Assembly: GCA_041398745.1 (NCBI GenBank)
Contig: JAWKUB010000005.1
Span: 372,001 to 436,000, forward strand
Length of the DNA stretch: 64,000 nt
Source: JACKHO01 sp041398745
GTDB taxonomy: Bacteria > Planctomycetota > Planctomycetia > Planctomycetales > Planctomycetaceae
Direction: 5' to 3'
Shown: piece by piece, positions 36,600 through 46,300 of the stretch
How the letters are laid out: each line of letters starts with the position of its first letter
Numbering within the stretch: the stretch's first letter is position 1
Notes under the pieces: generated by a model
The model's input: only the letters and a program-made list of their open reading frames with translations
The model's database searches: none
Told to the model about the DNA's origin: nothing
Made by a program: the position numbers and the translations under genes

Positions 36600-37528
36600 C
36601 ATTTCCCGGCGGTGAACTGGAATTTGTCGACTGGATTACCAGGCAAGCAACCGACGTAAATCAGGTTCTGGAAGTCGCAATTGGTGATGACGCCGCCGTT
36701 CAGCGGGTGACGCCGGGGCAACATGTCGTCGTCGCCAAAGATGTCCTGATGGAAGGAGCCCACTTTGAATTTGAGACTGCCACGCCGGAACTGGCGGGAC
36801 GCAAAGCCCTGGCGGTAAACCTCAGTGATATTGCCGCCATGGGAGCCAGGCCGGTCTCTGCGTACATCGGGCTGGTTCTTCCCAAATCGCGGGGAATCGA
36901 GTTCGCCCGCCGAGTCGATGCGGGAATTCGCGAGCTGGCGGATCAGTACAATGTGTGCATTGCGGGTGGCGACACCAATACATGGGATGGACCGCTGGTG
37001 ATTAGTGTCACGGTCCTGGGAGAAGTCGCACCGAAACGTGCAATAAGACGGAGCGGCGCACAGCCGGGCGACATTCTTTTCGTCAGCGGGCCACTGGGCG
37101 GAAGTCTGGCCAGCGGACGTCATTTGACGTTTGAGCCCCGTCTCGAACTGGGAAAGCAGTTGAGCTCAGCTTGCAAAACAAACGCCATGATGGACATCAG
37201 CGATGGACTGGCACTTGATTGCACTCGGATGCTGAAAGCCAGCGGTGTGGGGGTCATACTGGATTCAAAATCAATTCCCATTCATACCGATGTTTCATCC
37301 AGTCTTCCGGCAGAACAACGTCTGCAGCATGCACTGCACGACGGAGAGGACTTTGAATTATTGGTCGCGTTGCCAGAAGTCCAAGTGGAGTTGCTCGTCG
37401 ACAGTCAACTCAGTACGCCGCTACACCGAATTGGCCGCGTGACGGCTGAGCCCGGATTGTATTTACGGCAGCAGTCAGGGGAGCTGAAATTGCTTGAGCC
37501 GCGGGGCTACGAGCATCAGTTCAAGTAG
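36596..37528 (+). CDS. thiL: Thiamine-monophosphate kinase
   Basis: The protein (310 aa) phosphorylates thiamine monophosphate to the active diphosphate. The metal-binding motif IGDDAAV is near residue 26, followed by KDVLMEGAHFEF, the ALAVNLSDIAAMGARP dimer segment, AGGDTNTWDGPLVISVTVLGE and the C-terminal MDISDGLALDCTRML and HDGEDFELLVALPE, all usual for ThiL. It is coupled to nadD by a 4-bp overlap and overlaps the convergent ABC ATPase gene by 8 bp at its 3' end. Both genes of the pair make nucleotide cofactors. Confidence 0.95.
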   Translation: MTFPGGELEFVDWITRQATDVNQVLEVAIGDDAAVQRVTPGQHVVVAKDVLMEGAHFEFETATPELAGRKALAVNLSDIAAMGARPVSAYIGLVLPKSRGIEFARRVDAGIRELADQYNVCIAGGDTNTWDGPLVISVTVLGEVAPKRAIRRSGAQPGDILFVSGPLGGSLASGRHLTFEPRLELGKQLSSACKTNAMMDISDGLALDCTRMLKASGVGVILDSKSIPIHTDVSSSLPAEQRLQHALHDGEDFELLVALPEVQVELLVDSQLSTPLHRIGRVTAEPGLYLRQQSGELKLLEPRGYEHQFK

Positions 37529-38234
37529 TCTGCGGTTCACGGCCCCGCTGCGACGCGAATTTACCGTCGAGGATTTCCATGACGGTGTCTTCATCTCTGA
37601 TGTAACGATGGTCGTGCGTCACGGTGATAATGGTGGCTCCGCGCTCCTGTTGCAGGTCGCGCAGCAATTCGAAAATCTGCTGACCGCTTTTCGTGTCGAG
37701 TTCGCCGGTTGGTTCGTCAGCGAGAATGAGGCTGGGATTCTTCAGCACCGCCCGTGCAATAGCCACACGTTGCTGTTCACCGCCGGAGAGCTGGCTCGGT
37801 TTGTGGTCGAGTCGATCACCCAGCCCGACGCGTTCAAGTAGAGCTTTTGCCTCCCCGCGAAACTTGCCAGCCTGGCCGACGGGCATGAATGGAATGAGGA
37901 CGTTGTCGAGAGCTGTCAGGTTCTTCAACAAATTGAAACTCTGAAAAATGAATCCGATTTCCTCACGACGAAGTCTGTCTCTTTCGGCCTGCGGCAGTTG
38001 CGACATCGCCCGCCCCTGCAAATAGATTTCCCCGCTGGTGGGCAAGTCCAAAGCTCCCATCAAATGCAGCAGCGTACTTTTGCCGCTGCCTGAGGGACCC
38101 ACAATAAATGCAAATTCGCCGGCAGGAAACTCACACGAAATCCCCCGCAGCACGGCCGTTTCACGCGAGCCGTTCACGTAGGATTTGGTGACGTCCTCAA
38201 CGCGGACAGCGGTTGATGAGTTGTGAGTCGACAT
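37521..38234 (-). CDS. ABC transporter ATP-binding protein (LolD/MacB type)
   Basis: The protein has 237 aa. Walker A is GPSGSGKSTLLHLMG (46-60), followed by the Q-loop IFQSFNLLKNLTALDNVLIPF, the signature LSGGEQQRVAIARA, Walker B LILADEPTGELD and the switch histidine in ITVTHDHRYI. The arrangement and the TALDNVLIPF segment are those of the LolD/MacB/FtsE-like group, which power lipoprotein or peptide release with an FtsX-type permease. No permease gene adjoins it, so the partner must lie elsewhere. ATG start. It is convergent with thiL, overlapping by 8 bp. Confidence 0.92.
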   Translation of the reverse strand: MSTHNSSTAVRVEDVTKSYVNGSRETAVLRGISCEFPAGEFAFIVGPSGSGKSTLLHLMGALDLPTSGEIYLQGRAMSQLPQAERDRLRREEIGFIFQSFNLLKNLTALDNVLIPFMPVGQAGKFRGEAKALLERVGLGDRLDHKPSQLSGGEQQRVAIARAVLKNPSLILADEPTGELDTKSGQQIFELLRDLQQERGATIITVTHDHRYIRDEDTVMEILDGKFASQRGREPQTT

Positions 38235-38675
38235 GTTGCCAGGCTGTTACGTGCGTAGTTCAGGAACGAGCCGCGATGGTATCCCCCGAAGCGTCATTCT
38301 GGAAGGACTTGGGCGAATTGTCCGTGATGTTGAGATTGAGGAATCATGCGCCCGTTTCACTCCGAACCTTTGCCGTCAAGAACCAATACAATGGTTACTT
38401 CAACGAATGAATGAGTTCGAGGGGGTGTTTCAAAGCCTTCCAGTCGATGTTTTTGTCTTGGAAAACACAGACAGGAATGTCTGTGTCACCGGGTTTTGAA
38501 ACTGCCTCTACTCTGAAGTGTCAATTCAGCTCTCTGGTAAGCAGAGACACACTTGCCGAGAATGTGGCTGCAGTTAAACGAATTTTCAGAGTCATCGAAT
38601 GGCAGCCAGTTAAAGTTGAAACGGAAAATCAAATTGACGAAACCATTCCCAAGCGGCAATTCAGCACAAAGCATT
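38235..38675. other. Intergenic gap with one hairpin repeat
   Basis: About 440 bp between the divergent ABC ATPase and methyltransferase genes. The only structure I can support is the hairpin repeat at 38466-38485. The reading frame of the methyltransferase is open through the last 120 bp of the gap, but the extra residues look unrelated to the family. Confidence 0.55.
38466..38485 (-). repeat. Palindromic hairpin repeat, copy 2
   Basis: CACAGACAGGAATGTCTGTG, the minus-strand orientation of the family, with 8-bp perfect arms extended by one more base pair on each side and followed by TCACC, which matches the GGTGGC lead of the other copies on the opposite strand. Confidence 0.85.
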
Positions 38676-39314
38676 ATGGCCAGCACATGCCCCATTTGCT
38701 TCACAGGTGGTCCTGTCGAGTTCTACGCCGACTGGCGAACCTACCTGCAATGTGCCTGTTGTCGATTGGTCTATGTTCCGGATTGTGATCACATTTCCCG
38801 CAACGGCGAAAAAATGCATTATGACCGGCATGAGAATTCGCCCGATGATGTGGCGTATCGCCAATTTCTGAAGCGGATGTTTGATCCCGTGCACGGGCGA
38901 CTTGCCCCCGGCAGCAATGGCCTCGATTTCGGTGCGGGGCCTGGGCCGACGCTTTCGCAAATGTTCAGCGAGGCAGGCCATACAATGCAAGTGTTCGATC
39001 CCTTTTATGCACCGAATCATGGTGTCTTTCTACAGCAGTATGATTTCATTACCGCGACAGAAGTATTCGAACACCTCCGCAGGCCACGATTCGAACTGGA
39101 TCGACTCTGGCGCTGCCTGCGTTCCGGTGGCATCCTCGGACTGATGACCAAACGCGTTTTTGACCAAGATGCGTTTGCAACGTGGCACTACAAACAGGAT
39201 CCCACCCACATTTGCTTTGCCACGGAGCAGACATTCGAGTGGTTGGCTGAACAGTGGAAGGCAGATTTGACTATCGCCGGTGAGGACGTCGTGCTGTTGC
39301 GTAAGCCATTGTGA
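38676..39314 (+). CDS. Class I SAM-dependent methyltransferase with N-terminal Zn-binding motif
   Basis: The protein has 212 aa. The N-terminus carries CPIC near residue 5 and CACC near 26, a likely zinc site. A Methyltransf_23-type domain follows, with the SAM loop GLDFGAGPGPTLSQM, the acidic strand MQVFDPFY, ITATEVFEHLRRPRFELDRLWRCLRSGGILGLMTK and a final HICFATEQTFEWLA. The substrate is unknown; relatives modify small molecules, sugars or proteins. The start chosen is just ahead of the cysteine motif; no strong ribosome-binding site is visible, and a longer frame is open. The 3' end is 6 bp from the convergent ankyrin gene. Confidence 0.82.
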   Translation: MASTCPICFTGGPVEFYADWRTYLQCACCRLVYVPDCDHISRNGEKMHYDRHENSPDDVAYRQFLKRMFDPVHGRLAPGSNGLDFGAGPGPTLSQMFSEAGHTMQVFDPFYAPNHGVFLQQYDFITATEVFEHLRRPRFELDRLWRCLRSGGILGLMTKRVFDQDAFATWHYKQDPTHICFATEQTFEWLAEQWKADLTIAGEDVVLLRKPL

Positions 39315-39320
39315 GACAAT

Positions 39321-40520
39321 TTAGCCTTCAAACTCTCGAAACACTGCGAGCATTTGTTCGGCACGCTCCACCATCATTTTCATAGGGCCTTCCAGATTCG
39401 GCATCATGCTTTTGAGTTGCTCGACGCTGTCGCACTGCATTTGCACGACTTCTCGGGGTGTCAGCCCGGCAGCGTTTGTCACTGCAGTGTCGGCGCCCGC
39501 TTCCAGGAGAACTTTCAACATCTGGGCCGATCCCATCAGAATAGTGAAATGCAGCAGCGATCCCACCTGCGGTATTTCTTCATTCACACTGGCTCCCAAT
39601 TTGGCCAACAGCCGCACGGCCTCCATCTCTCCAGACGAGACGGCCATATGCATGGGCGAACCACCCTCTTTGCCGGACTTCTGCAAACTGGCCCAATGTT
39701 CCACCAGACTTTGAATGGCATTGAGTGATCCACGTGAAGCCGCCATTGATAGTGCCGTCCCACTGAAGCCGCGCGGAATTTCATCAATGTCGACACCTTG
39801 CGCGACAAGCCGGTCGATTTCAGCGACGTCATCATCGGCGGCTGCTTGATGGAGCGGAGGGAGTTGAATTTGGAATTGTGGATGCTCGATTTGGTCCTCA
39901 TCAACCAGTTCAGACGCTGGCTGTTCTCCGATCCCAATCCACCTGGCTCCTAATTCTTCGGCAGAGATATCCCGGCCAATGTCATTGAAATTGGTCATGG
40001 CATGGCTGTCGGAAATCCCGAGTTTCGCAGCAAGCTGTGCGAGCCGCTGTTCGGAAAAAACGAACGAGCCTATGTCCCCAGAGAGCAGCGACTCCTGCGT
40101 CATTTGCGCGAGGAGATTTTCCAACTCGCTGAGCGTCGTGTCAGGGATACAGTAACGCAGCAGAGCCTGACAGTTGGCTTCGTAGTAGGCATTGCCCTCG
40201 ATAGGAGTCTCGCCAAAGTAGTCGGGGCACGAATTGTATTCGTCGATCAATTCTCCATTGTCGTAGAGCCAATAGCAGAGAAAGTCGCTGTCGTGGACGA
40301 GGAAGGCAATGACAGGTACGTTCAATTCGCTTGAGACTGACGAGGCGAGCTGATTGATGCGGTTTGAATCCTGTAGCGACGCATGTGCTTCCCAGAACGT
40401 GCACCAATTCCCTTGTGGCCCGGCAATCCATGCGGACTCGACGTCTTCTGATTCGAGGACCGACGCGACACTGTCAACGTCACTGGAGCGGACATGAAAG
40501 TTGACAATGAATGCTCCCAT
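39321..40520 (-). CDS. Ankyrin-repeat protein with uncharacterised N-terminal domain
   Basis: The protein has 399 aa and no signal peptide. The first 200 residues form a mixed domain that I do not recognise: GAFIVNFHVRSSDVDSVASVLE, NVPVIAFLVHDSDFLCYWLYDNGELIDEYNSCPDYF. Residues about 222-375 hold four to five ankyrin repeats, e.g. PPLHQAAADDDVAEIDRLVAQGVDID, TALSMAASRGSLNAIQSLVEHW, SPMHMAVSSGEMEAVRLLAKLGASVN and SLLHFTILMGSAQMLKVLLEAGADT. Ankyrin repeats mediate protein contacts. The acidic, aromatic N-terminal domain could sense a ligand; this is a guess. It is monocistronic and convergent with the methyltransferase gene. Confidence 0.85.
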   Translation of the reverse strand: MGAFIVNFHVRSSDVDSVASVLESEDVESAWIAGPQGNWCTFWEAHASLQDSNRINQLASSVSSELNVPVIAFLVHDSDFLCYWLYDNGELIDEYNSCPDYFGETPIEGNAYYEANCQALLRYCIPDTTLSELENLLAQMTQESLLSGDIGSFVFSEQRLAQLAAKLGISDSHAMTNFNDIGRDISAEELGARWIGIGEQPASELVDEDQIEHPQFQIQLPPLHQAAADDDVAEIDRLVAQGVDIDEIPRGFSGTALSMAASRGSLNAIQSLVEHWASLQKSGKEGGSPMHMAVSSGEMEAVRLLAKLGASVNEEIPQVGSLLHFTILMGSAQMLKVLLEAGADTAVTNAAGLTPREVVQMQCDSVEQLKSMMPNLEGPMKMMVERAEQMLAVFREFEG

Positions 40521-40953
40521 TCGGATTGCCTCGGCTGGAGACTGGTATCAAGTGAAACAAAGATTTTTCAAAGCTTAGCGTGAGTGCAATCGAATCGCAC
40601 TGTTTGGTGTTGCGTACCGGCAACGTGTTGATGATTTGCAACATGCGTTTGAAAGATGCTGCGGTCAAGGGACTTGCGCTTGCTGAGATGGGTTTAGCCC
40701 AGCATCACCGAAAATCGACGTTGCTTTTGAGCATCACGGCTGGCACGGGCATTCAGGCTTTGAATTTTTCCTGAGAGGCAATTGAGATTTTCGTAAGGTG
40801 TTTTCGGGTAGTCAGTTGTGTTGCCTTCGGGCAGCTTCGAGGATTGCAGCGCTAAGCAATTTGAACAGTTTGGCACTGCGCATGCTTTTCTTGTCATTCA
40901 TCAACAACAAAGCCCTGACCGACACCAAACGGTCAACCAAGAGGAACCCCACC
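40521..40953. other. Intergenic gap upstream of the pilin-like gene
   Basis: This 433-bp stretch separates the divergent ankyrin and pilin-like genes and must hold both promoters. A small stem GTGC-N9-GCAC occurs near 40583-40600. I see no gene, repeat of the three families or strong promoter match. Confidence 0.5.
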
Positions 40954-41229
40954 ATGAAGACTTTCAACGCCCTCCTGAACGACGAAGCTGGTTTCATTGT
41001 TTCCGCCGAACTGGTCCTGGTTGCCACCATTTGTGTGCTCGGCCTGATTGTCGGTCTCAGCGAAGTCGCCTTGAATATTAACAACGAACTCGAAGACGTT
41101 GGCTCGGCCTTTACCTGCCTGAGCCAGTCGTACAAGGCCGAAGGCAACTGCGGACACAAAGGCTGGACCAGCGGCGGCAGCTACTGGGATCAAGCTGAGT
41201 TCTGTGATGGTCCTAATGACATCCACTAA
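40954..41229 (+). CDS. Planctomycete pilin-like small membrane protein (DEAGF type)
   Basis: The protein has 91 aa. The ATG has AGAGG 7-11 nt upstream; the frame is open further 5' but the leader is unrelated. The N-terminus MKTFNALLNDEAGFIVSAEL leads straight into one hydrophobic helix, LVLVATICVLGLIVGLSEVAL, and a polar tail with NNELEDVGSAFTCLSQSYKAEG. An acidic, glycine-phenylalanine pre-helix followed by Glu five residues into the helix resembles type IVb Flp/TadE-like pilins, and DEAGFIVSAELVLV proteins recur in planctomycetes. Prepilin processing is inferred, not shown. It ends in a strong terminator. Confidence 0.75.
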   Translation: MKTFNALLNDEAGFIVSAELVLVATICVLGLIVGLSEVALNINNELEDVGSAFTCLSQSYKAEGNCGHKGWTSGGSYWDQAEFCDGPNDIH

Positions 41230-41321
41230 ATGAAACGGGCGATCATCCTTCGCCTCTCCAAAGACCTCGCTGCTCTCACAAAAGCTCTCACACTCTCTCA
41301 CTGATTTTTCTCTCACACCCT

Positions 41322-41362
41322 GAGCCGCCGGACACCGCTCTCTCGTCCGGTCGGCTCTTTTT
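41322..41362 (+). terminator. Rho-independent terminator of the pilin-like gene
   Basis: GAGCCG/CGGCTC and CCGGAC/GTCCGG form a two-part stem, separated by a single bulge, and are followed by TTTTTC. It is 93 bp after the pilin-like stop and the most typical intrinsic terminator in the window. Confidence 0.85.
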
Positions 41363-41474
41363 CTTGCGCTCATCAGACGACGCGTATCCTGAAAACTGGT
41401 TCTACCAGTGACTCCTGCGGTTATGGCGCGTAGAATCGGAATACGAACGCGTCTCAAACTGCAGGATTGAATCG

Positions 41475-42746
41475 TTGTCTGATGTCCCTCAACACTGGCA
41501 GGAACTCACGGGACCGTCAAACTGGTTCCAGGTTTCGTTTCCGCCTCAGTGGAATAGCGAAGAACGGGAAGGTGCCGTTGCGCTTCGCCCCTCTGATTCG
41601 CAGGCGTTTGTCGCCATCAATACGATTTGGCTCGCGGAGAACAGTTCTCGTAGCGCTCCGGGGCTGAAGGAAATCATTGCACAGTTTCCTCGATCGCGAA
41701 ATGTGCAACCGCTGAGCGGTGGGCCGCTCGACCATTTGATCGATTGTCAGCGCGGCCAGGCCTGTCTGGAGCCTCGGCTGAGCTGGTGGAAGGAACTGTT
41801 CCATCCTGCGCATTGGCGCTGCTGGACCATGTGGGCGTTTCGCAGTGAGAACCTCTACGTCATTGTCACGCTGCTGCATGATGGTGAACGGGACAACGAA
41901 CTTGAATCACTCACCCGTATGATTCTCGGCACGCTGCAAATCCCAAATCAACCGGCCGATCCTCCGGAAATCTTCGCCGAGCGTGCATTACAATTGGCGC
42001 GTCAGAAGTTTCCATTGCTGGAGTGTGAACTTGGTGGCGAGTTCCAGTTGCGTATGGGAAGTTCTCGATTGAATTTGCAGAACTTTTATCGGAGCTATTT
42101 GCGCAGTCCTGAGCAGTTCGAAAAAATCGTGCTGCCGGCTCTGACAACTGTCGTGCAAATTCAAGAGTGGGGTGAGGCGCAAACGGAGCCACCGTTGGAC
42201 GCAGTCCGCAATCGCATTATGCCCATGCTGTATCCCCATGATGCGTGGCAGAAGCAGTTTCCCGAATTCATTGGCAGCCCGTGGATTGGCGGGCTGGCTG
42301 TGTTGTATGTGGTCGATGAAACGAACGCGTACTGGTATGTGCGTGAGTCGCTGCTGGAGAAGTGGAAACTTACTCAGGACGAACTGCACGACATTGCCAT
42401 CGAGAACCTGCAGGAGTATTTCCTGAAGCAACCCATGGAAATGGCCGTCGCTGCGACGGAAGATGAAACCCCCTCCATGCTCATGCCGGCAACGGCGGAC
42501 TCTTACAATTCGTCACGGTTGCTGAGTCATGCATTTCAGGGGAAGCTCAGGGCTTTCGTCGGTGGTGATTTGGTGATTGGCGTTCCCGGCCGAGACTTCT
42601 TTGTGGCCGTCTCCATGAAGGCCGACGTCATGATCAACCACATTCGCGAACGTGTCCGCGAGGACTACGTCCACACCGACCATCCTCTCACCGATCGGTT
42701 GCTCCTCATTTCCGCTGACGGCGTCAGCGAATTGCACGACGATTAG
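41475..42746 (+). CDS. DUF1444 family protein with N-terminal extension
   Basis: The protein has 423 aa from a TTG codon with AGGA 8 nt upstream, giving MSDVPQHWQEL. The first 155 residues form a strand-rich domain (WFQVSFPPQWNSEEREGAVALRP, LYVIVTLLHDGERDNELESLTRMILGTLQ) like those of PsbP/DUF1795-type proteins. The second part (about 160-420) fits DUF1444, known from Bacillus YtpQ: NLQNFYRSYLRSPEQFEKIVLPAL, RIMPMLYPHDAW, YVVDETNAYWYVRESLLEKW and GRDFFVAVSMKADVMINHIRERVRED. The function of DUF1444 is unknown. It is monocistronic, with a hairpin repeat 27 bp downstream. Confidence 0.78.
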   Translation: MSDVPQHWQELTGPSNWFQVSFPPQWNSEEREGAVALRPSDSQAFVAINTIWLAENSSRSAPGLKEIIAQFPRSRNVQPLSGGPLDHLIDCQRGQACLEPRLSWWKELFHPAHWRCWTMWAFRSENLYVIVTLLHDGERDNELESLTRMILGTLQIPNQPADPPEIFAERALQLARQKFPLLECELGGEFQLRMGSSRLNLQNFYRSYLRSPEQFEKIVLPALTTVVQIQEWGEAQTEPPLDAVRNRIMPMLYPHDAWQKQFPEFIGSPWIGGLAVLYVVDETNAYWYVRESLLEKWKLTQDELHDIAIENLQEYFLKQPMEMAVAATEDETPSMLMPATADSYNSSRLLSHAFQGKLRAFVGGDLVIGVPGRDFFVAVSMKADVMINHIRERVREDYVHTDHPLTDRLLLISADGVSELHDD

Positions 42747-42772
42747 TTCATCTACCGCTCGTAGTCAGGTGG

Positions 42773-42792
42773 CATAGACATTCCTGTCTGTG
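42773..42792 (+). repeat. Palindromic hairpin repeat, copy 3
   Basis: CATAGACATTCCTGTCTGTG, one base from consensus, preceded by GGTGG. It lies 27 bp downstream of the DUF1444 stop and 20 bp before alpha copy 2. Confidence 0.8.
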
Positions 42793-42811
42793 ATTTCAGT
42801 TCTCATCTGAA

Positions 42812-43152
42812 TAGATGCATTTTTCGATTTCATGTCCAGTTGTCAGCCGCGACGCGTAAGCGGCCAGCCAGGACGTTGGCCCAAGGCCCAACGGTATTCG
42901 ACTCACACGGTGACGGGTGCATCCGATAGATGGTGGCGGTACTTCTTGCACAGTCACGTGGACTGCTCGCGGCAATCGCATGAGAAACAGGAATTCACCC
43001 TCCGCGAATCTCGCAAGCTCGATTCGACCCTCCCGTTTTCGGCTTCGCCGACGGGAGGGTAAAGGTGCTCCGCAGCCTGCCACCATTCATCGGATGCACC
43101 CCATGACGCCACGGTGACATGGTGACTGCTAACCAATTCAAAAGTTGCTCCA
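42812..43152 (+). repeat. Alpha repeat element, copy 2, interrupted by beta copy 2
   Basis: The left part TAGATGCATTTTTCGATTT... through GCCGCGACGCGTAAGCG (about 42812-42905) matches alpha copy 1. The right part with CCAATTCAAAAGTTGCTC (43110-43152) matches the end of copy 1. Between them lies a complete beta element. Without it the alpha copy would be about 137 bp, against 129 bp for copy 1. Confidence 0.65.
42915..43101 (+). mobile_element. Beta MITE-like element, copy 2 (187 bp), nested in alpha copy 2
   Basis: The element has inverted ends GGGTGCATCCGAT.../...ATCGGATGCACCC and an internal hairpin ACCCTCCCG-TTTTCGGCTTCGCCGA-CGGGAGGGT. The 9-mer CACGGTGAC precedes it (42906-42914) and recurs exactly at 43110-43118, 8 bp beyond the right end. 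The length equals copy 3 (187 bp). Confidence 0.78.
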
Positions 43153-43325
43153 GCCTGAAAGACTGACAGCCTGCGCTAGGTCTCGACGAGCTAGTCAACT
43201 CGAGATGCAACAAAACCTGTATGAAGTCGACACCCGAGTGTTGCACCTTGATACACAGGTCGTTATACCGGCTGGTTCGACTTTGGGCTTCACAGATTAC
43301 GCAACCTTGAGAGTGAGACCGAAAC

Positions 43326-46300
43326 ATGGCCCGTCGCAATTTCTGGCAGTCGTTCCTGAAGAGTATTCCCGCAAACTTGAACCTGTTCCGCCGTGGAGTT
43401 TCCTCGGTGCGGAAACGTCAGGGGCGCTTCGCCACGGAAGTGCTCGAAGACCGTACGCTGCTGACGGCTTATGTAGTGGACACACTTGACGACACCATTG
43501 CCAACGACTCCTTCACCAGCCTGCGGGAGGCCATCGAAGCGGCCAGCACGAATACTGCAAGCGGTAATGCTCCAGCGGGTACCGTGGCACAGGACACGAT
43601 TACGTTTGCGAATGGACTGACTGGAACCATTACGTTGGGACTCGGTGACCTGTCAATTGGCGGTGACCTGCAAATTACCGGTCCGGGCTGGGAGAATCTG
43701 GTCATTGACGCCAACAACAATTCACGAGTGTTCTTCATCAATAGTGGCGCAAACGCCGTCATTGACGGTGTGACGATTACTGGTGGAAATGGCAGTGGCG
43801 GCTATGGCGGGGGCATTGAGAATCAAGGTGCGACGCTGCTGCTCAGCAACAGTTACGTGCATGGAAACAGCGCCTCTGATGATGGGGGTGGAATTGACAC
43901 ATTTGATGGCGGGACAACGACCATTCTCAACAGCACTATTGCCGACAACTCGGCGGCAGGAGGTGGTGGTGGGTTGAACGTGGAAGACGCCACGCTGCAT
44001 GTTATTAACAGCACCGTTTCCGGGAACTCGGCGGAAATTTCTGGTGGTGGAATTCAGGAGACCTCCGCCGGAACGGTAACCATTACGAACAGCACCATTA
44101 CCGGCAACAGGTCCAACTCGGCTGGTGGTGTGTCGACCCCGGGCGGGGGCATTTTCATGATTAGCACGGCCAGCGGCACGATACACAATTCCATTGTGGC
44201 CGGGAATTTTGACGGCACCGGAACAACGCCCCACGACGTAGGCGGCACGTTTAACACAGCCAGTTCCTTCAACGTCATTGGCGACGCTGCAACAGCGGGC
44301 GGCCTGACGGACGGCGTTAACAACAACATTGTTGGAAATAGCGGAACAGGGACCAGAACCACGAGTTCGATCCTTAATACCACGCTGCAGAACATCGATG
44401 GAACAATGCTGCATCTGATTTCGTTCAGCGGTCCGGCGTGGAACAATGGCAGCAACGCCCTGTCGGTCGATCAGACCAGCACCCGCCTGCAGTTCGATCA
44501 ACGTGGCGGCCCATTCGGCCGAGTCATGGACGGGACCGTGGACATTGGCGCCCATGAAATCACCGTTTTGAAAGTCAACACGCTGCAGGACGAAACGACC
44601 GACCCGGATACTCTTTCGCTGCGTGAAGCCATTGCCGTCGCGAATTTCAATCCCGCCTTCGACAATATTTTCAGTCTGCCAACTGGAACCATCAATCTGA
44701 CGCAGGGCCAATTGGTGATCGACAGCAACCTGAAGATTTCAGGCCCCGGTGCCGATCAACTCACCATCGACGCCCAGGGCAACTCGCGGATTTTCGAGGT
44801 CAATGGTGGGATTGATGTGGAAATCGTTGGGATGACGCTGACCGGTGGCAGTAGTATTGAAGGCGGTGCAATACGTAACACAGGCAATTTGACGCTGCGA
44901 GGTATGCACCTGACTGGAAATTCAACAACCCTTAATAGCGGTGGAGCAATCAGCAATATCTCAGGAGGTCTGCTTACAGTTCTCAACAGCACACTCTCAG
45001 GCAACTCAGCATTGTCGAGTGGTGGCGGAGTCCGAAATGACGGAATGGCGACCATTGTCAATTCCACGATCTCTGGTAATTCTGCCGGAACGAGTGGCGG
45101 TGGTGTAACAATCTTCACTGGTGGAACAATCGTCCTCATTAACAGCACAATTACCGGGAATCGTGCTGAGTCCGATGGTGGCTCTACATTTGCAGGAGGC
45201 GGTGTGCGCGTGTCGTCGGGGGCAATCACACTCTACAACACGATTGTGGCAGGGAATTTCGTGGGGACAGGCACAACGCCAAACGACATCGACGTTAATA
45301 GTACCGGCGCGACATTTTCTGCTTCCCATAGCCTCATCGGCGATGCAGCCACTTCAGGCGGCCTGACCGACGGCACCAACGGCAACATTGTGGGTGTTGG
45401 AGGAACGGGCGTGCGGGATATCAACACCATTTTGAACACCACACTCAATGGCGGCGGCCCCACGCCGACGCACTCATTGCTGGCTGGTTCGCCCACCATT
45501 AACGCAGGTGACAACACGCGAGCCACGGATGACGGAACTCCGGGCGGCACCGCACTCGCCACCGATCAACGTGGCCTCACCCGAATTGTAGGCGGAACGG
45601 TCGACATTGGGGCCGTGGAGGCGGACGTGCCCGTCACGCTTGTTGTGAGCACGCTGGATGACGAAAACGACGGCGACTTCAGCGATGGCGACCTCTCACT
45701 CCGCGAAGCGATAGAAATCGCCAACGGCCGGGCGGGCTTTGAAACCATCACGTTCAATGGCGGGCTATCTGGACAAATTGCCCTGACACTGGGACAACTG
45801 GAAATTACAGACCATGTCGAAGTCTCCGGCCCAGGTGTGAACACGCTGGGAGTTGCGGGAGATGGCACCAGCAATGTCTTCCGGGTGAGTAACAATGATG
45901 CCAGTTTTATCGACGTGATTATTGGTCGGATTTACATCATTGGTGGAGGCCGAGGTGTTCGCAACGAAGAGAACTTGACGCTCGAAAACGTAGTGATTTT
46001 TGGAAACCACACAACGGCCACCGGTGGCGGCATTAACCACGACTTCGGCGAACTGGTCATCCGGAGCAGCGAGATTTCGGGCAATTCGGCCACGCAGGGA
46101 GGCGGCATGGAGCTGAACTCGGGGACGGTGTTCATTATCAACAGCACAATTTCCGAAAACTCCTCAACGGGGAATGGTGCGGGAATTCTCGCCCGGGGCA
46201 CAGCAACCGTGAACATTGTGAATACGACCATTAGCCAGAACATTGTTGACAGCGACCAGAATGGGGGCGACGGCGGTGGACTGGCCGTCTTCGACTCGTC

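Noticed and set aside
42747..43325. CRISPR-like repeats in the repeat-rich gap
   Set aside because: Repeats differ in length and orientation and lack regular spacers; they are nested elements instead.
43722..44711. Long open frame (329 codons) on the minus strand inside the giant beta-helix gene
   Set aside because: It is antisense to a clear repeat protein with strong family motifs; repetitive Asn/Gly codons leave other frames open.
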